64,000 nucleotides of DNA from Fistulifera solaris (GCA_030295235.1 AP026147.1:558001-622000), one strand, 5' to 3'; numbered from the stretch's first letter, positions 40,193 to 51,943 are shown. Made by a program: numbers and translations. Notes: generated by a model not told the origin, from the sequence alone.

Positions 40193-40868
40193 GGTGGTTG
40201 CTTACTTTTAGAACTAGCAGAGTAATAAGCCGCAGGGTGGTCGGATTGATAGAATTTCATGACAGACTTCCACCCACTTTTTGCACCAAATTCGTGCAGT
40301 TTTTCTCTCGTATTTCGTCCATCGACTGGCGTGAACGGCTACTCTCTGAGATAGTGCAGCACTATGCATGCGCGCATTTGGCATAAATAATTCGGATTGC
40401 TAAGAGAAATAAGTCGAATACCATCTAAGTATATTTCAATTAACGTCGTTGATACTTCCGTTGAAAGCGGAACACCCGCAAGAGCGTCTTTCGCTTGTTA
40501 TCCTTATCCCTTATCAAAACTAGCAAGGGTTGGAAGAGTTTGCGTTTGCGAGAGAATTTTTGGCGCACTTGCACGCCAGCCAGCGTAACGGAAAAACTCG
40601 GATAACCCTAAATCTTGAAAACCTTTTTCGGGACACTGGGTGTGTCACTATCGCTTGTATTGTAAAAACATCTCGTCCTCTATCAAAGAAAAGACTATGA
40701 CGCTTACTATCTCTCATTTTGTAGTCGTTTTCGAAATGTCGGCTTTCAATTTCCCATCGCGGGTTTGCGGTATTCGCCATGACTTTCCCTTCACAATTCC
40801 ATTGAAGTGGCGAAGCCTACCATTCAAATCGATCTCAACAAGAATCCTTGTAATTCATTCTTCATACA
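40193..40868. other. Divergent promoter of two membrane-protein genes
   Basis: Between two genes that both encode secretory-pathway membrane proteins. No repeat recognised. Confidence 0.45.
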
Positions 40869-41467
40869 ATGATGGCAACCTTCGCAAAACGTAACACTTT
40901 CGCTCTATTGATGCTTCTGGCGAGTGTCGACTTGTCAGCAAATGGCGTGGGATTCTGGTGCGACACCGACAAGTACGATTGCGATCGACACAGCTCGGGG
41001 ATTGAGGAGAAGAACGCTGTATCGGTTCCGGCTCCAAGTCCAGCTTTAGGGCCGACTTCAGGTGCAGCGCCGGGCACGGATCCAGGTAAGTCAACGTCAG
41101 ACTTCATGCCGAAATTCTGATGTTATCGTCATCTCATGTCGTAGAAGCTCCTTCTCCCTTTATTGAAGATGGTGAAGACACAATTGATTCCCCAGAAGTC
41201 ATTGACTCAGACGGAGAAGACTGGGATCCGATTGATCCACCGGAAATTGTCGATGAACCTGGGAAAGACGGAGCACCCACTCCAGCTCCAGGCTCTGAGG
41301 ATGATCGCCGATTTCCAGTCCTTCCCTTTGTGGCGATTGCAGCTGGAGGGGGCTTTTTGATATCTTTATTCTTCTATTTGCGCCGTCGACAGGGTCCGAG
41401 CGAAGAGTCGGCAGCAGGAGTGGATGAATCTGCGATGGAGACGAATCAACCAGATGTGACACCATAA
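40869..41467 (+). CDS. Small type I membrane protein, Pro/acid-rich, two exons
   Basis: 179-aa product. Exon 1 is 40869..41085, intron 41086..41144 (GTAAGT...CGTAG), exon 2 is 41145..41467. Signal peptide (NTFALLMLLASVDLSANG), a short Cys-containing stretch (GFWCDTDKYDCDRH), a Pro/Ala/Ser-rich then Asp/Glu-rich stalk (EDTIDSPEVIDSDGEDWDPIDPPEIVDEPG), one membrane helix (FPVLPFVAIAAGGGFLISLFFYL) with a basic stop-transfer RRR, and a short acidic tail. Without splicing the protein would end before the helix. An acidic stalk of this kind suggests a cell-surface or silica/vacuolar membrane protein, but that is only an idea. Divergent from the larger type I protein at 39041-40192. Confidence 0.75.
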
Positions 41468-41756
41468 CTTTCTGCGAGAGACGGCCCATCGAACCTTTTG
41501 CATCGTAAAAATATCAGTCCTCAATACGCTCGGATGCACGAGGAAAGTTACTGCGCTTCCTCCGGCGCCAATGTTCATAAAAATTATGGCAGATCATTTC
41601 AGCGCGTTTCACAGAATGTCTTAATGGTTACTTGGAATAACTATTATTTGATATAAGCGCAGCTCCCTCTTATCGGTTGCTTTATTAGAAATGCTTTGCT
41701 ATTTGCTAACACTAGATGTAAGGCTAGTTAGCGGACTACTTTATCATATTAATGAG

Positions 41757-43411
41757 TTATTCTTCCATGGCGTCATCGGCTAAATTTTCAAATTCGTTCA
41801 CCAATTGCCTGGAAGTAAGAGCGTTCCTGCATTGAGCAGGGAGCATTTCCAACAAAAGATAAGAAAGTTGCGCCTCGATTCGTGCAGCACGTCGTGCTTC
41901 CGAATTAGGAGGAGCTCCCCGAGCCAACGCTTGCCATACCTCAGGAACAGCAAGGTTGTCACTCGTGACGGCCGCTTCGATCATCTGTCGAAGCTCGTTA
42001 TCTTCTACAGCGTTACTTCGGAGTCCGCGACGAGCAGCCAGTAGATACCGAGCTTTCGTTCGACTGCTGGTGTATTCCAGTTCTCGTCGTTTAATGCGTC
42101 GCAATAGCTCACGCAAGCGATACCCGAGCAAAGATGGCACGGTGCACTCCATATCAAATTGCCAAGGTAGCATTTCCTCTCCGTCCCCCGTCTTCTTTGG
42201 CATAATATAAGTGATCTTGAGAGGATAAGGTTTGGTGACTTTGACAATGACTTGTTTTTGCAACAAGGTCGTTTGCAGCTGTGAAAAGAAAAGCGTTCCA
42301 AACCCAACACTTCTTGCAGTACACTGTCCGCAACAACTACGGACTTGTTGTCCGGATCCATCAAGTTCTTGTCGTTGATGTAAACATAAAATGCCATAAT
42401 GATTTGTGACATGGTCAACGTCGGTGGAGGGAAATGAAGCTCATTGTCGAGGGGCGGCAACGGATTGCCATCGGCCGTGCGATCCTCTCCTTTGCGTTTC
42501 TGCTGTTTGGGTGTAACCGGAACACTATCCGTACCACTCGCCGCGCCATCTTTATCCATTGCCTCCTCATCGACGTCTTCTTCCGGAGTACCATGATGGG
42601 GAAACATATGTTTCACCAAAAGCGGATGTCGGATGGTGTACCGATCGTTCATGTTGTTTCCTTCCGTGGAAACGATATCTGCATGCATCGAAGGATGCAT
42701 TTGAATCTGCGCCACGACCGAATGAATCTCCAAATCTGTATCAGGAGGAGTAGGTGGACGGTACTTGACACACCACGCATGGGAATCATCCGACATGTCT
42801 CGCGTCCAGCGCATTTCTTGTTTCTCGGAAAGATAACAAGTTCTCAGATCGACTTGCGATGGATCCATCGATTTGGGTGTCGTATCTCCTCCCGTCGAGC
42901 GTCTGGATGATTTCTTCTTCTTCGGTTGTTGTACAGCAGCCGCGACTGGATTCTTGGGACGAAAAACGGTTTGCAATTCAACCACTAGCGATTCCATGAA
43001 ATGAGTGAACAGGTAGGCTGGTATAGGCTGATCTTCTTCTTTTTCTCCTCCTTTCGATCGATCGAGATCATCTTTCGGAATTCCTCCGTACCCCGTCTCT
43101 TGGTCGAATTGAGAGGCACTCTTGTGATCTAAATGCCCAATCAACAAAACTCCCTCCAACTGCAATTTAAAATGCTCCGGAATGCCTTGCAAGTAATCCG
43201 CTTTCGCATACTGATGCGAAATCCACAATCGCAAATGAGATTGTCGAGTAGGACCCGTTTTCTCTAACAGATTGGAAATACGGCGTCGTGTTTGGACGGC
43301 TCTGGCTTCAATCCGACTTTCCAATTCATCCATTCGTTTCATTTGTGCGGTAAAGGCGGTCCAGAGTTCCGAAATCGGGGAACTTTCCTTCATCACGATT
43401 GCGTCGGTCAT
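41757..43411 (-). CDS. SWIB-domain protein, BAF60/SMARCD homologue
   Basis: Probable accessory subunit of a SWI/SNF chromatin remodelling complex (nuclear). The order fits BAF60: a coiled N-terminus (ELWTAFTAQMKRMDELESRIEARAVQTRRRISNLLEK), a beta-rich middle (LRLWISHQYAKAD...FKLQLEGVLLIGHLDHK, with SQFDQETGYGGIPKDDL), a SWIB fold (LTMSQIIMAFYVYINDKNLMDPDNKSVVVADSVLQEVLGLERFSF-QLQTTLLQKQVIV), and a helical C-terminus. The two frames meet inside the SWIB domain at the T4 run 42284-42287, which needs one more T (FSF-S-QLQTT). The start at 43411 (MTDAIVMKES) is the first ATG in frame. The frame is open a little further upstream, so a 5' exon is possible. Confidence 0.82.
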
Positions 43412-43829
43412 CGTCTTTTCCAGCTCTTGAGTCTTTCTTGTAAGAGTATTTCTATGAAAGTTATCGGATACCGGAGACACTTTATACCAGTAACAATGTT
43501 GCTAATAATCAATACAAACGAGAAAATCAACGTAACAATGTTATTAGTGCTGCATCAGCTGCAACCTGCAACGGTGGCTGATTACCGCGTATTTCCCGTA
43601 TGACAAAAGCAAGGTTATAGACAAAAGTGACAAGTGACAACACACATTCTCAGCCACAGTGCGTAGCTGGTTTTTACATCACTATCTACAAACCGTGGAA
43701 AATGTCACAAGACAATATGTAAAATCCGTCAGTTTTTTAGCCGCACATGAAACCACAAAATAAAACACCACACCTCCGCTTTCATAAGCTTTCAACATAT
43801 TTTAATGAACAAGCGAATGCATATTAAGA
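43412..43829. other. Divergent promoter region
   Basis: Between the SWIB gene and the PhyH gene; nothing recognised. Confidence 0.35.
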
Positions 43830-45031
43830 ATGATTTATGCAACTGATTTTCTCTTCATCCATTTCTGTATGCTTTGCGGTTATGGTGTTCCTGGATTTCT
43901 TCTGCCGACTGTGTTTCAGAGATCCTCAAGAATATCTTACTCCTTATACGATGACCAAGAAACTGCCATTACCCAACGCGGAGCATACGAAGAAAGTATC
44001 ATGAAACCATCCATACCATTGCAACCCAATAAACCTAGAGGATCCGGTTCCTCGGGAGGATTCGGTGCTGGTAAAGGATCCAAAATGTCAGCCCTCAAAG
44101 AACAAGCCAAAGCACACGCCCAAATCTTACGTCAAGACGGTGTGGTTCGTATCGATGACGTCTTGTCCCAGCCATTGGTCGATGAGCTTCGAAAATTTGT
44201 CTATACGCTGCGTGATACAGCGGAAACGGAAGTAGCAGAACAGAAGGTAGAACGAAGGCATCGTTTTGCCGACGTTCTCTTGCGAAAGAATCGTTGTGAT
44301 TTGACCATGCCTTTGACCGAATTGACGTATCGAGCCTTGCACGCTTTATTGTGCGAAAGTCCCGTGGGCCCTACTCTTCAAAACTTACTGGGGGAGGATG
44401 CGGTGCTCTACGAATTTTCGTGCTTAATCTCCGAACCGGGAAGTGATCGACAAGTCATTCATCCCGATACACCCATCTTTGGAGACGACAATGAAATTCC
44501 GGTCTTGTATACTTGTTTTGTATCCTTACAAGATATGACTCTCGACATGGGACCCACGTGGTAAGTGATACTATCACTGCACTATAAACCTCTCTGGTGT
44601 GACTGTCTCGCGTCTCGAATTTAATCTCATCTTTCATCTTTATTATTTGCAGTTGGATGCCTGGTACGCATACCAAAGAAGTACACGAATCCTTTCAGAT
44701 CGAAATTCCGACCGATGGTGATACAGTAAGTCCAAAGGATCAATTGCTACAGACCAAAGAGTCCGTTTTGGGAGTGTTGCCCAAGGGTTGTTGCGGGATT
44801 TTCGATTCGCGACTCCTTCATGCCGGAACAGCCAATCGCAGTGACCAATCGCGGGCCATCTTTTACGTCTCCTTCAAAAACCCAAAGCTAGGATATCCGG
44901 GAAATCCAGCGAGTATTCGCCCTGATTTGAGTGGGAAGCTGAATTTGCGACAATTGCAGAAAGAGCTCAAGTCGATCCATCAAGGCAAAGGGAGCATCGC
45001 ATTAGAAGCACTGGCATCGAAGCAAATATAA
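43830..45031 (+). CDS. PhyH-family Fe(II)/2-oxoglutarate dioxygenase, two exons
   Basis: Phytanoyl-CoA-dioxygenase-like oxygenase; substrate not known. Exon 1 is 43830..44560, intron 44561..44652 (GTAAGT...TTTGCAG), exon 2 is 44653..45031, 369 aa. Iron ligands: HPD in DRQVIHPDTPIFG (HxD) and the distal His in FDSRLLHAGTANRSDQSRAIFYVSF, with the following Arg for 2-oxoglutarate. MGPTCWMPGTHTKEVHESF, created by splicing, is the conserved GPTxxxPGTH segment. The N-terminus has a hydrophobic leader (FLFIHFCMLCGYGVPGFLLPTVF), suggesting secretory or plastid targeting, and a Gly/Ser-rich linker. Confidence 0.88.
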
Positions 45032-45197
45032 TACGTAGTAAACAATATGCTATAGAACAATTTAAACATTTCTATTGTATTTGTATGATTTAAAATTAGT
45101 AGCGTGGGGTCGGATGTGTGGAAACGATCGGCCCAGTCGAAAAAAATACATTTTTTTGTCTTCGGTGACAACCCAAAGTCGATAGGAAATTAGGCGA

Positions 45198-45695
45198 TCA
45201 AACAGGCTGCAGGCTGATCAATCCAACCAAGCGTTGGTCCGTGACCATGAGCTGTCGAAGTCTAGCGTAGTCCCCCAGAATAAGTGCGCCGATGATAGTT
45301 GCCCAGGACATTACCATCAATGACAGCAGAATAATCAAGGCCACATTTTGAGACACATTCAGCTTCTTGCTAACGGCATCGGTAGTTTGCTGGGCATACG
45401 GAGCCAGAGCAATAGCCCCGAATACCTTGGGGATTTTTATAAACTGAGCGGCAACGTACAGGGACGCAAACACACGGGCAAACTTGCGCACCAAGATCAT
45501 GGTGAGTGACGAGGAGGTGACCAGCGGATCCACGGGGGCTATTCGCTGCCACTGCCATGCCATGCCGATTGTGTAAAATAAAAGATTAAACAAGCAGTAG
45601 GACAGAACGCCCGCGCGACCTTTCCGTTTCAGCATTGAGTATTGACGTTTGACGAACCGACGAAATCTTCGAAATGAAAACGATTCGAGCGGCAT
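45198..45695 (-). CDS. Small membrane protein, FAM210/DUF1279-like
   Basis: 165-aa basic-then-hydrophobic protein. KRQYSMLKRKGRAGVLSYCLFNLLFYTIGMAWQW gives a positively charged N-terminus and first helix. Then VRKFARVFASLYVAAQFIKIPKVFGAIALAPYAQQTTDAVSKKLN and VALIILLSLMVMSWATIIGALILG provide a second amphipathic/hydrophobic region and a last strong helix. The pattern, a basic KxGxxGVLSYxxFN start and a KIPKxxGAxALAP loop, resembles FAM210/DUF1279 organelle membrane proteins, but the match is by eye. The start overlaps no neighbour; the next minus gene stops 60 bp upstream. Confidence 0.6.
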   Translation of the reverse strand: MPLESFSFRRFRRFVKRQYSMLKRKGRAGVLSYCLFNLLFYTIGMAWQWQRIAPVDPLVTSSSLTMILVRKFARVFASLYVAAQFIKIPKVFGAIALAPYAQQTTDAVSKKLNVSQNVALIILLSLMVMSWATIIGALILGDYARLRQLMVTDQRLVGLISLQPV

Positions 45696-45754
45696 GCTGT
45701 TCGGAAAAAACAGTAACTCATCTTTTCGTTGAATGGGTCTTATTGAATGATCCT

Positions 45755-46543
45755 TCAGCTGTTGTTCGATCTTGGCGAGGACTTCATCTCGAGGGCGTGT
45801 GGGCCGTATTTCGGGGCAACAACTCGTTGCGCTTCGGCAACTGCAATGGCCGCTTCCAGTTGACGCCTCCTTTCACGTCGACGCAGATTCCAAGCATTCT
45901 TCCACCAAGCCTTTTGTTGCCTCTTTGGTCGCAGCTCTCGCTTCAGCTGTAAGGAGAGGCCGCGAGGAAAACAAATCGCGCTCCAGCCTAGCCTTTCAAA
46001 GACATCAACATATTCCTTTGTTTGTGCAACCGTAATCGGTCTTAATAAGACTAGTGCAATGTCTTTCGGTAGCCTATGTAAAGCCGCCAGCGAAAATACT
46101 TCCACCATGGCTTGTAAGCTTTCGTCATTTTCTGCGTCTTCCAAGTCTATTGTCAAATTGCCGATACACAAAGGGACGCCTTTGACGTCGTATTCTTCAT
46201 CAATCGTCAAGCGAAGATCATCCGCGGTGTACAGAGGAAGATAACTCTCCTTCTTTTGATAGACATATGTTTCTACAACGGAATGAAATAGTTTCCTTGT
46301 CCGAAAAGGTAAATTGCGTCCGCGTTGGGGCAGAAAGTCGAGCAAAGAGAAATGTTTCGTTTCTTCAGCAATATTCAAAAAGTCGGAACTCTCCATGGCC
46401 ATGAAAGGAAGAAAGGTAGAAGTTCGACTTCCACCTAGCGCATGCGAAGTCAGACGTGGACCTCGTTGAGACACCAAGGCAATGGCGAGTGTTGCAAAAC
46501 AATGAAGCCAACCAACGGCTTTGAGCATCTTGAAGAATCGCAT
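45755..46543 (-). CDS. Hypothetical protein with N-terminal signal, 262 aa
   Basis: Single exon from MRFFKMLKAVGWLHCFATLAIALVSQ, a signal peptide. The body is ordered (FRTRKLFHSVVETYVYQKKESYLPLYTADDLRLTIDEEYDVKGVPLCIGNLTIDLEDAENDESLQAMVEVFSLAALHRLPKDIALVLLRPITVAQTKEYVDVFERLGWSAICFPRGLSLQLKRELRPKRQQK), ending in a very basic helix (NLRRRERRRQLEAAIAVAEAQR). No family recognised. The signal plus a Ser/Thr-rich stretch could be plastid or secretory. It lies in tandem with the small membrane protein gene at 45198. Confidence 0.7.
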   Translation of the reverse strand: MRFFKMLKAVGWLHCFATLAIALVSQRGPRLTSHALGGSRTSTFLPFMAMESSDFLNIAEETKHFSLLDFLPQRGRNLPFRTRKLFHSVVETYVYQKKESYLPLYTADDLRLTIDEEYDVKGVPLCIGNLTIDLEDAENDESLQAMVEVFSLAALHRLPKDIALVLLRPITVAQTKEYVDVFERLGWSAICFPRGLSLQLKRELRPKRQQKAWWKNAWNLRRRERRRQLEAAIAVAEAQRVVAPKYGPHALEMKSSPRSNNS

Positions 46544-47080
46544 GGGAATGGATGTCGTGCTTCAGCTTTTTCACGGCAAGGATTAGTAGAATGGAATCAA
46601 AAGCTCCGTGAAGAAAGCGTATGACACGTCGGAAAGACCTTCTATTTTGAATCACTTCTCGATGTGTCGATGCGAATAGAGCGAGACGTGAAGAAATGAA
46701 ACGATGTTATTGTTTGTTGCTGACTTTGCTAGGTGTGACTTGTGACTTTTGTCGGATGCTGATGCTGATGCTGATGCTTTCTTCTTTCCTACATTCTTCG
46801 CCACACTTCTAATTTGACACTCTTGTAAAAAGAAGGTGACACATGACGTCATAGAAACGGGTCGCCAATCACATTCATTTTTCTCGCTCACCTCATTCGC
46901 GCAGCTTGCGCGTGGCTTTCACGGCTCAAGCACAGACCGTGTCAAGGTGCACGAAAATCAGAAAGCGCAACAACTTCAACTGCTTCCATTTTCGAAAAGA
47001 GGATGATTTAGTTTTTTAAAGAGCAAGGACATGTTCTACCGCAGATCTTGCTCGTCACAAAACATCTCTTCTTTAGCTAC
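46544..47080. other. Divergent promoter region with microsatellite
   Basis: Contains a CTGATG repeat at about 46753-46780 and a GTGACTT pair near 46733. No gene seen. Confidence 0.4.
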
Positions 47081-48294
47081 ATGAAGTTTACTCCTTGGAA
47101 GACCATGACAACAGGATCTACAATAATCGTGGGCCTCAATAGTGCTCTGCAAAGAGATTCATTCTTCCTCCTGATGATCATTTGGTGCCCGGAAATGTAC
47201 ACAGAGCCCGTTCCGTACAGCTCGGCGTAGGAGGAAAAGGACAAGATGTGGCGGTCACTTTGACGTGTTTACAGTATAGCGGCAGCTTAAAGTTGGCGCA
47301 ATTTGTGGGCAGTGGCGCCGAAGGAGACGCAGTGTACCGAATGTTGGTCGATCTCATGGGGGACGATGCGATGCAACTGACGGTACGACCCGCGGGAGGC
47401 ATGCGGACGTGTACGAGTATTGTAGCGGCGAATAGCACAACGGAATTGGTGGAACCTAGTGACTTGATAGAGGAGTCGGAAGTGGCGGAATTGATGTCCA
47501 AGCTGTCAGCCGAAACGACCTGCTCGGCGCTTTGTTTCTCGGGAAGTATGCCGCCCGGATGCCCAGTCGATACGTACGCTAGCATATATGATATTGTAGC
47601 GGGTGACCATACCATCTGTTTGATCGATACCGTCGTTGGTCTACCCGAACTTTTGCGAGCCATCTCGTTGAAACAAAGACACGGACAAACGATGCTGAAA
47701 ATCAACGCCTCCGAACTGTGTCGACTGGCGGGCGTGAAAACCACTGGAGCCGAGACAAGCGGAATATCCTCACAAGAAATCATGACTGCGATCAAAGCAT
47801 TTCTGTGTCAGCACAAACCTTATGCACAGCAAGCGCTGAGTGCCATTGCCATCACCGACGGAGCACATCCAGCATATCTCGCTACCATGCCCGTCGCCGC
47901 CGAGAATGAATTTCGAATATTTCAAATACCGGTAACAAACCTATTGACTGAGAAGAGGCCATTGCCGTGGGAAACGTGGAGCAGAGGAAGCTCAACGACA
48001 TTGTATCCGATTGGAGCCGGAGACGCTGTTGCAGCCGGAACACTAGCGGCTTGGAAATGTTTGAGTAGTGATGACCAGCAGTCATCGTCTCTTCCACCTG
48101 AATTAAGTGCTGTTCTCCAGGATGACAGGGTCCCTTCCACACGCGCACTGCTGTCGGCGTTTTCGTTCGGGTTGGCGTGTGGAACAGCCAGCTGCCTCCA
48201 AGAACAAAATTCAGTTTTGAAGCCTCAGGATGTGTTACATTTCTTCAATCGTGGAGGTCGTCCCGCATTCCTGGCATGTGATGTTATCTGCTAA
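47081..48294 (+). CDS. PfkB-family carbohydrate kinase (1-phosphofructokinase/LacC-like)
   Basis: Ribokinase-fold sugar kinase, likely acting on a phosphorylated sugar. The N-terminal strand STIIVGLNSALQR and FILPPDDHLVPGNVHRARSVQLGVGGKGQDVAVTL give the GGKGxN-type substrate loop. ALCFSGSMPPGCPVDTY is the middle signature (SGSxPPG), and LYPIGAGDAVAAGTLAAW is the C-terminal GAGD motif with the catalytic Asp. Length is near 400 aa once the N-terminus is included. The frame from 47182 lacks the first strand, which lies one frame away; one base is missing near 47152-47162 (AGAGATTC). Start chosen at the ATG at 47081; an ATG at 47105 is also possible. Confidence 0.82.
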
Positions 48295-48939
48295 TGATTA
48301 TTTTGTATTTTTAGATGTTTCAACTACTGCTCTCTATAGTTCTTAAGGACACGTTTCTGACTTTTACTTAGATTAGCCTGGTATTGAGACAGACGAAATA
48401 TCATGCGGTTTCCCGATAAATAAATGCCTGATCCTTGTGATTCACTTTGCTAGAGCCAAAAGTAATGTTGTTGTTAGCTAAAGAGAACAGAACACGTACG
48501 TCCGTCGCGTTATTCGCAGGAATCGGAATCGGAACTCCGCCGCCAAAGAATAATTCTCGCTTGAGTATGCTGCATCAAATCGTACCGGTACTACTAGGTG
48601 CTTAACATTTCAGACGTTTTCTGTAGTATATCAAACAAAGTATTCTTGTGTTTTCATTAAGTAAGTACGAAACCTGATTTTGGTTCTAAGAAATTTGGCG
48701 GGCGGTGTCCGGTGTCAGCGGAGGTGTCGCGAAGTTCATTCAAAAAAAGTGCAACCTAACTCATTTTCACGACACGACGTGTGAGAACTAGTTGCGTTGG
48801 TGCATTCGTATCGGCGAGACGACACTCGTTGGAACAAACGAATTTGATACCCCGTTTTAGTACTGCGACAGACGTTCTGCCGCAAGTGGATGAGAGCCAG
48901 AGGCGCAAAAGAAGACTTGTACAGAAAAAACTCGAAAGA
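48295..48939. other. Intergenic
   Basis: No gene seen, but the reading frame of the next gene is open back to about 48760 without an ATG, so its 5' end may lie here. Confidence 0.35.
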
Positions 48940-50227
48940 ATGAATTATTTTACGAATCAACAGGAAGCAGAGCATGATGAGGACGATCTCCCTTTGCTTT
49001 ATCACAAGAAGAGCCATTGCAAATATGTCAACACAGTCCGCGCGATTCCGTTGCTTCGAAATCATGTTCATCGTGTCACGCAGTTCCTTTGGAAGAAACA
49101 AGTTCGGCGCTGCCGCAACTTGCTTCCTCGATTCTCAGCAATCCAACCGACGGAGAAAGTCAGCATTCTTCTCCAACACACAGTGAGTTGTATACATCCG
49201 CGTCACTGTCTCATGCCGATTCTCGCTGTTTGGATGCTGCAGCGTCTCTGCTTTTCCCCAATTCGTCAATGATGTCGAGTTTACCTTTCTCACATCCGAC
49301 GGTTGCTGATTCAACATCGTTGTGCAGCACAACGGATACCGACTTTTCGCAACTGTTGAAACGAGCCGACGCATCTGTGAAGTCACCACGGTCTGTGATA
49401 CGGACTTTACCGGCATTACCCGAGGACACGTCTTCGAACAGTCCGACCGCATCCACCGTGAACAGTCCGCCGAATGTACCTCGAACTCCTCCATTTTCGT
49501 CACCCAACAGGATGCCAACACAGACGACAGCCATTGTGGAAGGATTGGCTTCTACTACCATATACACGGATCAACGCTTGGCATCACTTGCTGGAGCTAC
49601 GGCGAGACGAACTTCCGCAAACTCGTTTGTGGTGGCCATTGAAATCATGTCGAATGAAAACAGTATTTTGGATATTTTGGGAAATCCTACGATGTTATCT
49701 CTGTGGTGCGATGCCGTGCCATCACTGGTTGTAACAGAATGCAGTGCTTCTTCGCGGCGAGATCGACAACAGGATGCCGAATGGATGGAAGCTACGACTC
49801 CGTACGTGATTCCTCCTCCCAATTTGAGCTGTGTGTATTCGCTCTTTCGGACCATACAGAGTTCCTTGGGCTTTCCTTCGTTTGGTCGTATCACCATGCT
49901 GGTGGAACGACAGCGAAAGCAGGTGGCAGTGACGGTGGGAACATTGGATGGAGGCATTGACGTGTATCACAAGCTGGCAGTGCAGTCGCTGTCGGGCGGG
50001 AAAGTGCGCGTCACCGACGAAGTTCGACTGCAATATGCGGATGAAAGGAGTAGTTGGAGCTCGTTGCAATCGCTCTTTTACCGGATATAGGGGATCACAT
50101 GAATCAAGCCGTCAGTAGCATGGCTCGACTTCGTTTTCTGGTGGAACGCGGTGAACATCCAGCGTGTATCGGCTACACTCCACCAGTACTTCCTGATGAT
50201 GATGATAATATGACACCACTATTGTAA
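48940..50227 (+). CDS. Ser/Thr/Pro-rich protein with possible SRPBCC-like domain
   Basis: About 430 aa when three frame segments are read together. Segment 1 (from ATG 48940: MNYFTNQQEAEHDEDDLP) is followed near 48987-48996 by a shift into FALSQEEPLQICQHSPRDSV. A long Ser/Thr/Pro-rich region follows (to about 49560), then an ordered domain: NSFVVAIEIMSNENSILDILGNPTMLSLWCDAVPSLVVTECSASSRR...YVIPPPNLSCVYSLFRTIQSSLGFPSFGRITMLVERQRKQVAVTVGTLDGGIDVYHKLAV. A second shift at the T4 run 50076-50079 leads to LPDIGDHMNQAVSSMARLRFLVERGEHPACIGYTPPVLPDDDD and the stop at 50227. ILDxLGNPTMLxLWCD recalls SRPBCC/START-like folds. True 5' end uncertain. Confidence 0.55.
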
Positions 50228-50687
50228 AGAAAAATGAATCATTCTAGGTTACAAAAGTTGTAAATTGGTTGTAAAAGGATGATTTCTCTAGCTGAGGGCC
50301 TGGTGCATTTATGATTTAGGACTGAAATAATCCAGTCGTGCGATATGTCTCTTACATTCTCGTTGATACAAAAACCTATTTACGTTATAGAGATCGTATC
50401 GGTATTCACGATTACGGTGCAAGTCTACAGTTTTTGAAATAGAACGCTTCTCAACGTTCTTTTCAAACTATAATTAGACGGCAAAAATTGACGACCGACA
50501 ACGACGAAGATGATGAGCAACAACAAAACATCAACGACAAAAGCCAACAGCAAACCTACCATTCCTTCTTGTTAGTGGTAGTAGACAATCAAAGCTCCTG
50601 TTGTTGTGTCTTTCATTGCCTCTTTTAGTTTCTCAACGATAAGATTGCGCAATAGAACAGTCGTCACTTACGTAAAAACAATCAATC
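50228..50687. other. Intergenic
   Basis: Upstream of EB1. Contains a weak match to the hairpin part of the dispersed element near 50310-50335 (GACTGAAATAATCCAGTCGTG). Confidence 0.4.
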
Positions 50688-51943
50688 ATGTCCAGAGCCA
50701 CCGATGCCGCCGTCGGTGAGTTTATATAAAGGAATGCCTTTGTCTGTTTCTTCGCTATCTCACCCTTTCTTCTATTGATTCACGCAGGCATGATGGACGC
50801 GGCTTACTTTATTGGACGTCGCGAATTGTTGGACTTTTTCAACACGTTACTGGAACTCAATTTAACCAAAATTGAAGAGACGGCCACCGGTGCGGTGGCG
50901 TGTCAAATGACGGAAATGATCTTTCCGGGAAGTATTCCCATGGCACGTGTCAATGGGGAAGCTCGTTCGGATTACGAATTCGTGCAGAATTATAAATTGT
51001 TACAGAATGCTTTCAATAAGCACAATGTACAAAGGTACGTGTAGACTAGTACAAGAAAAGTGTGTGCTGCGAGGGTCCACGAAAAGACCTTGTATTTTTT
51101 TTTTCAACGAGACGTCTCATGCCACTCTTCCTCATGCGACAAGATTCGTGGATGTCAATAAACTAATACGCGCCAAGTATCAAGACAATCTAGAGTTCTG
51201 TCAGTGGCTCAAAGCGTTTTACGATCAATCGGGTGTCTTTCGTGATGATTATGATCCCATGGCCGTCCGTGCGAAAGGAAAAGGTGGAAAAGCGTACAAT
51301 GCCAAATTGAATACGAAACGAGGAATCGTCAAAGCCAAGCCGCGTCCGGTCGGGCATTTGGGGATCCCCAAAACCAATCCGGTTGTCGGATCCAAACCGG
51401 AAGCAGCCTCGAAAGCTGCCGCACGACCCAATCGTCCCATTCGTCCCCGATTGAGTGAAGAGAGTGACGAATCTCTTTTGATCGACACGAAAGCATTGAA
51501 CGGCGGATCCGATGCACTGGCGAAAGAAAACGAACGATTGACGGAAGAAAAGAATGCCCTCGTGGAAGAAAATGAAACCTTGAGCAGTCAAGTGGCCGAA
51601 CTGACCACGACCGTTACGACCTTGGAAGAAGCCGTCCTCGAGACCGAACAAGAACGGCAGTTCTATTTTGACAAATTGAGGAATGTCGAAGTGTTATTGC
51701 AAGTGTATCAAGAAAGTAATACCAGTCTGGATGTCGAAACAAGTGCATTAATGGACAAAATCTTCAAAATATTGTATGCGGTACGTTGTATTAGCGTTTG
51801 CTGTGACGGATCTTCCTCTCTTTTGGCTAATAATTACTGCATTTTCTTGACAACAGACAGCAGAAGACAATTACACTGTCAATGATGACGGAGAAGTAGT
51901 TGTTGCCAGTCTAGACCATTCCAATGCGGATGAAAGTGTTTAA
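50688..51943 (+). CDS. EB1: EB1 microtubule plus-end-binding protein, four exons
   Basis: End-binding protein that tracks growing microtubule tips. Exons: 50688..50715, 50788..51034, 51144..51780 and 51857..51943, with GTGAGT, GTACGT and GTACGT donors and AG acceptors; introns of 72, 109 and 76 bp. The spliced protein is 332 aa. The calponin-homology domain (residues about 10-115) reads GMMDAAYFIGRRELLDFFNTLLELNLTKIEE...FPGSIPMARVN...LQNAFNKHNVQR-FVDVNKLIRAKYQDNLEFCQWLKAFYD, the second intron falling in the Arg codon. A basic Pro/Lys-rich linker, a heptad coiled coil (ALAKENERLTEEKNALVEENETLSSQVAEL) and the EB1 motif FYFDKLRNVEVLLQVY follow. The acidic tail ends ADESV, without the classic EEY. 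Confidence 0.93.
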
